Of a stretch of 64,000 bases of DNA, positions 63,936 to 64,000 are shown in pieces. This stretch comes from JB111 sp049856175 (lineage in GTDB: Bacteria; Actinomycetota; Actinomycetes; Actinomycetales; Actinomycetaceae). The stretch is from the NCBI RefSeq assembly GCF_049856175.1, contig NZ_JBNDNA010000002.1, positions 62,001 through 126,000 on the forward strand. The letters run 5' to 3'. The translations under genes were made by a program, and so were the position numbers. The number at the start of each line of letters is the position of its first letter. Positions within the stretch are counted from its first letter, which is position 1. The notes under the pieces are model-generated. The model was not told where the DNA came from. It did not search any database and was given only the letters and a program-made list of their open reading frames with translations.

Positions 63936-64000
63936 GCGCACCCCTCGTGCCGGCCCTGCGCGGGTGTGGCTCACCCGTTCGGCAGCGCCGCCACCACGTC

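Noticed and set aside
1..64000. Insertion sequences, transposases, integrases or attachment sites
   Set aside because: No transposase or integrase motif, and no tRNA-linked direct repeat was found beside the four tRNA genes.

Overview
The window is high-GC actinobacterial DNA. GTG starts, 4-base ATGA/GTGA overlaps and purine-rich ribosome sites are common. The purF-purM-DUF3073-bldC block, a WhiB protein, a GAF-ANTAR protein, a mycothiol synthase (MshD), a DUF3618/holin-X pair and actinobacterial gas-vesicle genes all point to Actinomycetes. The overall flavour suggests Micrococcales (Cellulomonadaceae/Promicromonosporaceae-like), but no rRNA or species marker is present, so the genus is inference. 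No insertion sequence, prophage or CRISPR array was seen.

Layout. (1) 1-7.1 kb: a sugar locus. The plus strand carries a truncated FGGY kinase, a HAD phosphatase and RpiA. The minus strand carries a LacI regulator, ribokinase, RpiB, an NRAMP-fold transporter lacking the usual metal motif, and a small membrane protein; a PPC/DUF296 protein follows. TGCGCA-centred candidate operators precede lacI. (2) 7.3-17.4 kb: an acetyltransferase, an SDR, a truncated MurB-like protein, purF-purM, DUF3073, bldC, a DUF3618/holin-X pair, a secreted M23 peptidase with five 45-residue DxDxDG repeats, and a tiny membrane protein. (3) 17.6-17.95 kb: tRNA-Phe, tRNA-Asp and tRNA-Glu. (4) 18.4-25.6 kb: a zincin, then a ten-gene same-strand gas-vesicle operon. 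Two accessory genes are followed by gvpA, gvpF, gvpG, gvpO, a GvpJ-type protein with a zinc ribbon, a GvpA-family protein fused to two PH/GRAM-like segments, gvpK and gvpL. (5) 25.7-31.7 kb: an MscS channel with a very long disordered tail, msrB, an EEP-family protein, and AEC and EamA transporters. (6) 31.7-37.7 kb: two tandem modules, each a TetR gene divergent from a DrrAB-like ABC exporter, with palindromes between. (7) 37.9-49 kb: a stress membrane protein, a LigD polymerase ORF fused in frame to a DUF7218-like segment, a formaldehyde-dehydrogenase-like ADH, WhiB, a SigB/F-type sigma factor, an SDR remnant, an epimerase fused to a helical domain, GAF-ANTAR, and metabolic genes. (8) 49-54.3 kb: DinB, VOC, tRNA-Lys, Nudix, transglutaminase, an unknown gene and MshD. 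(9) 54.8-63.2 kb: a phosphate island, ppk-mutT1 then a PHO box and pstSCAB, followed by a septum-formation-like lipoprotein.

Many intergenic gaps hold degenerate short tandem or inverted GC-rich repeats, and one 39-nt element recurs 36 kb apart. The most distinctive coding system is the gas-vesicle operon, whose shell-family proteins carry unusual extra domains. The second is the pentose-type operon with its motif-less NRAMP homologue.
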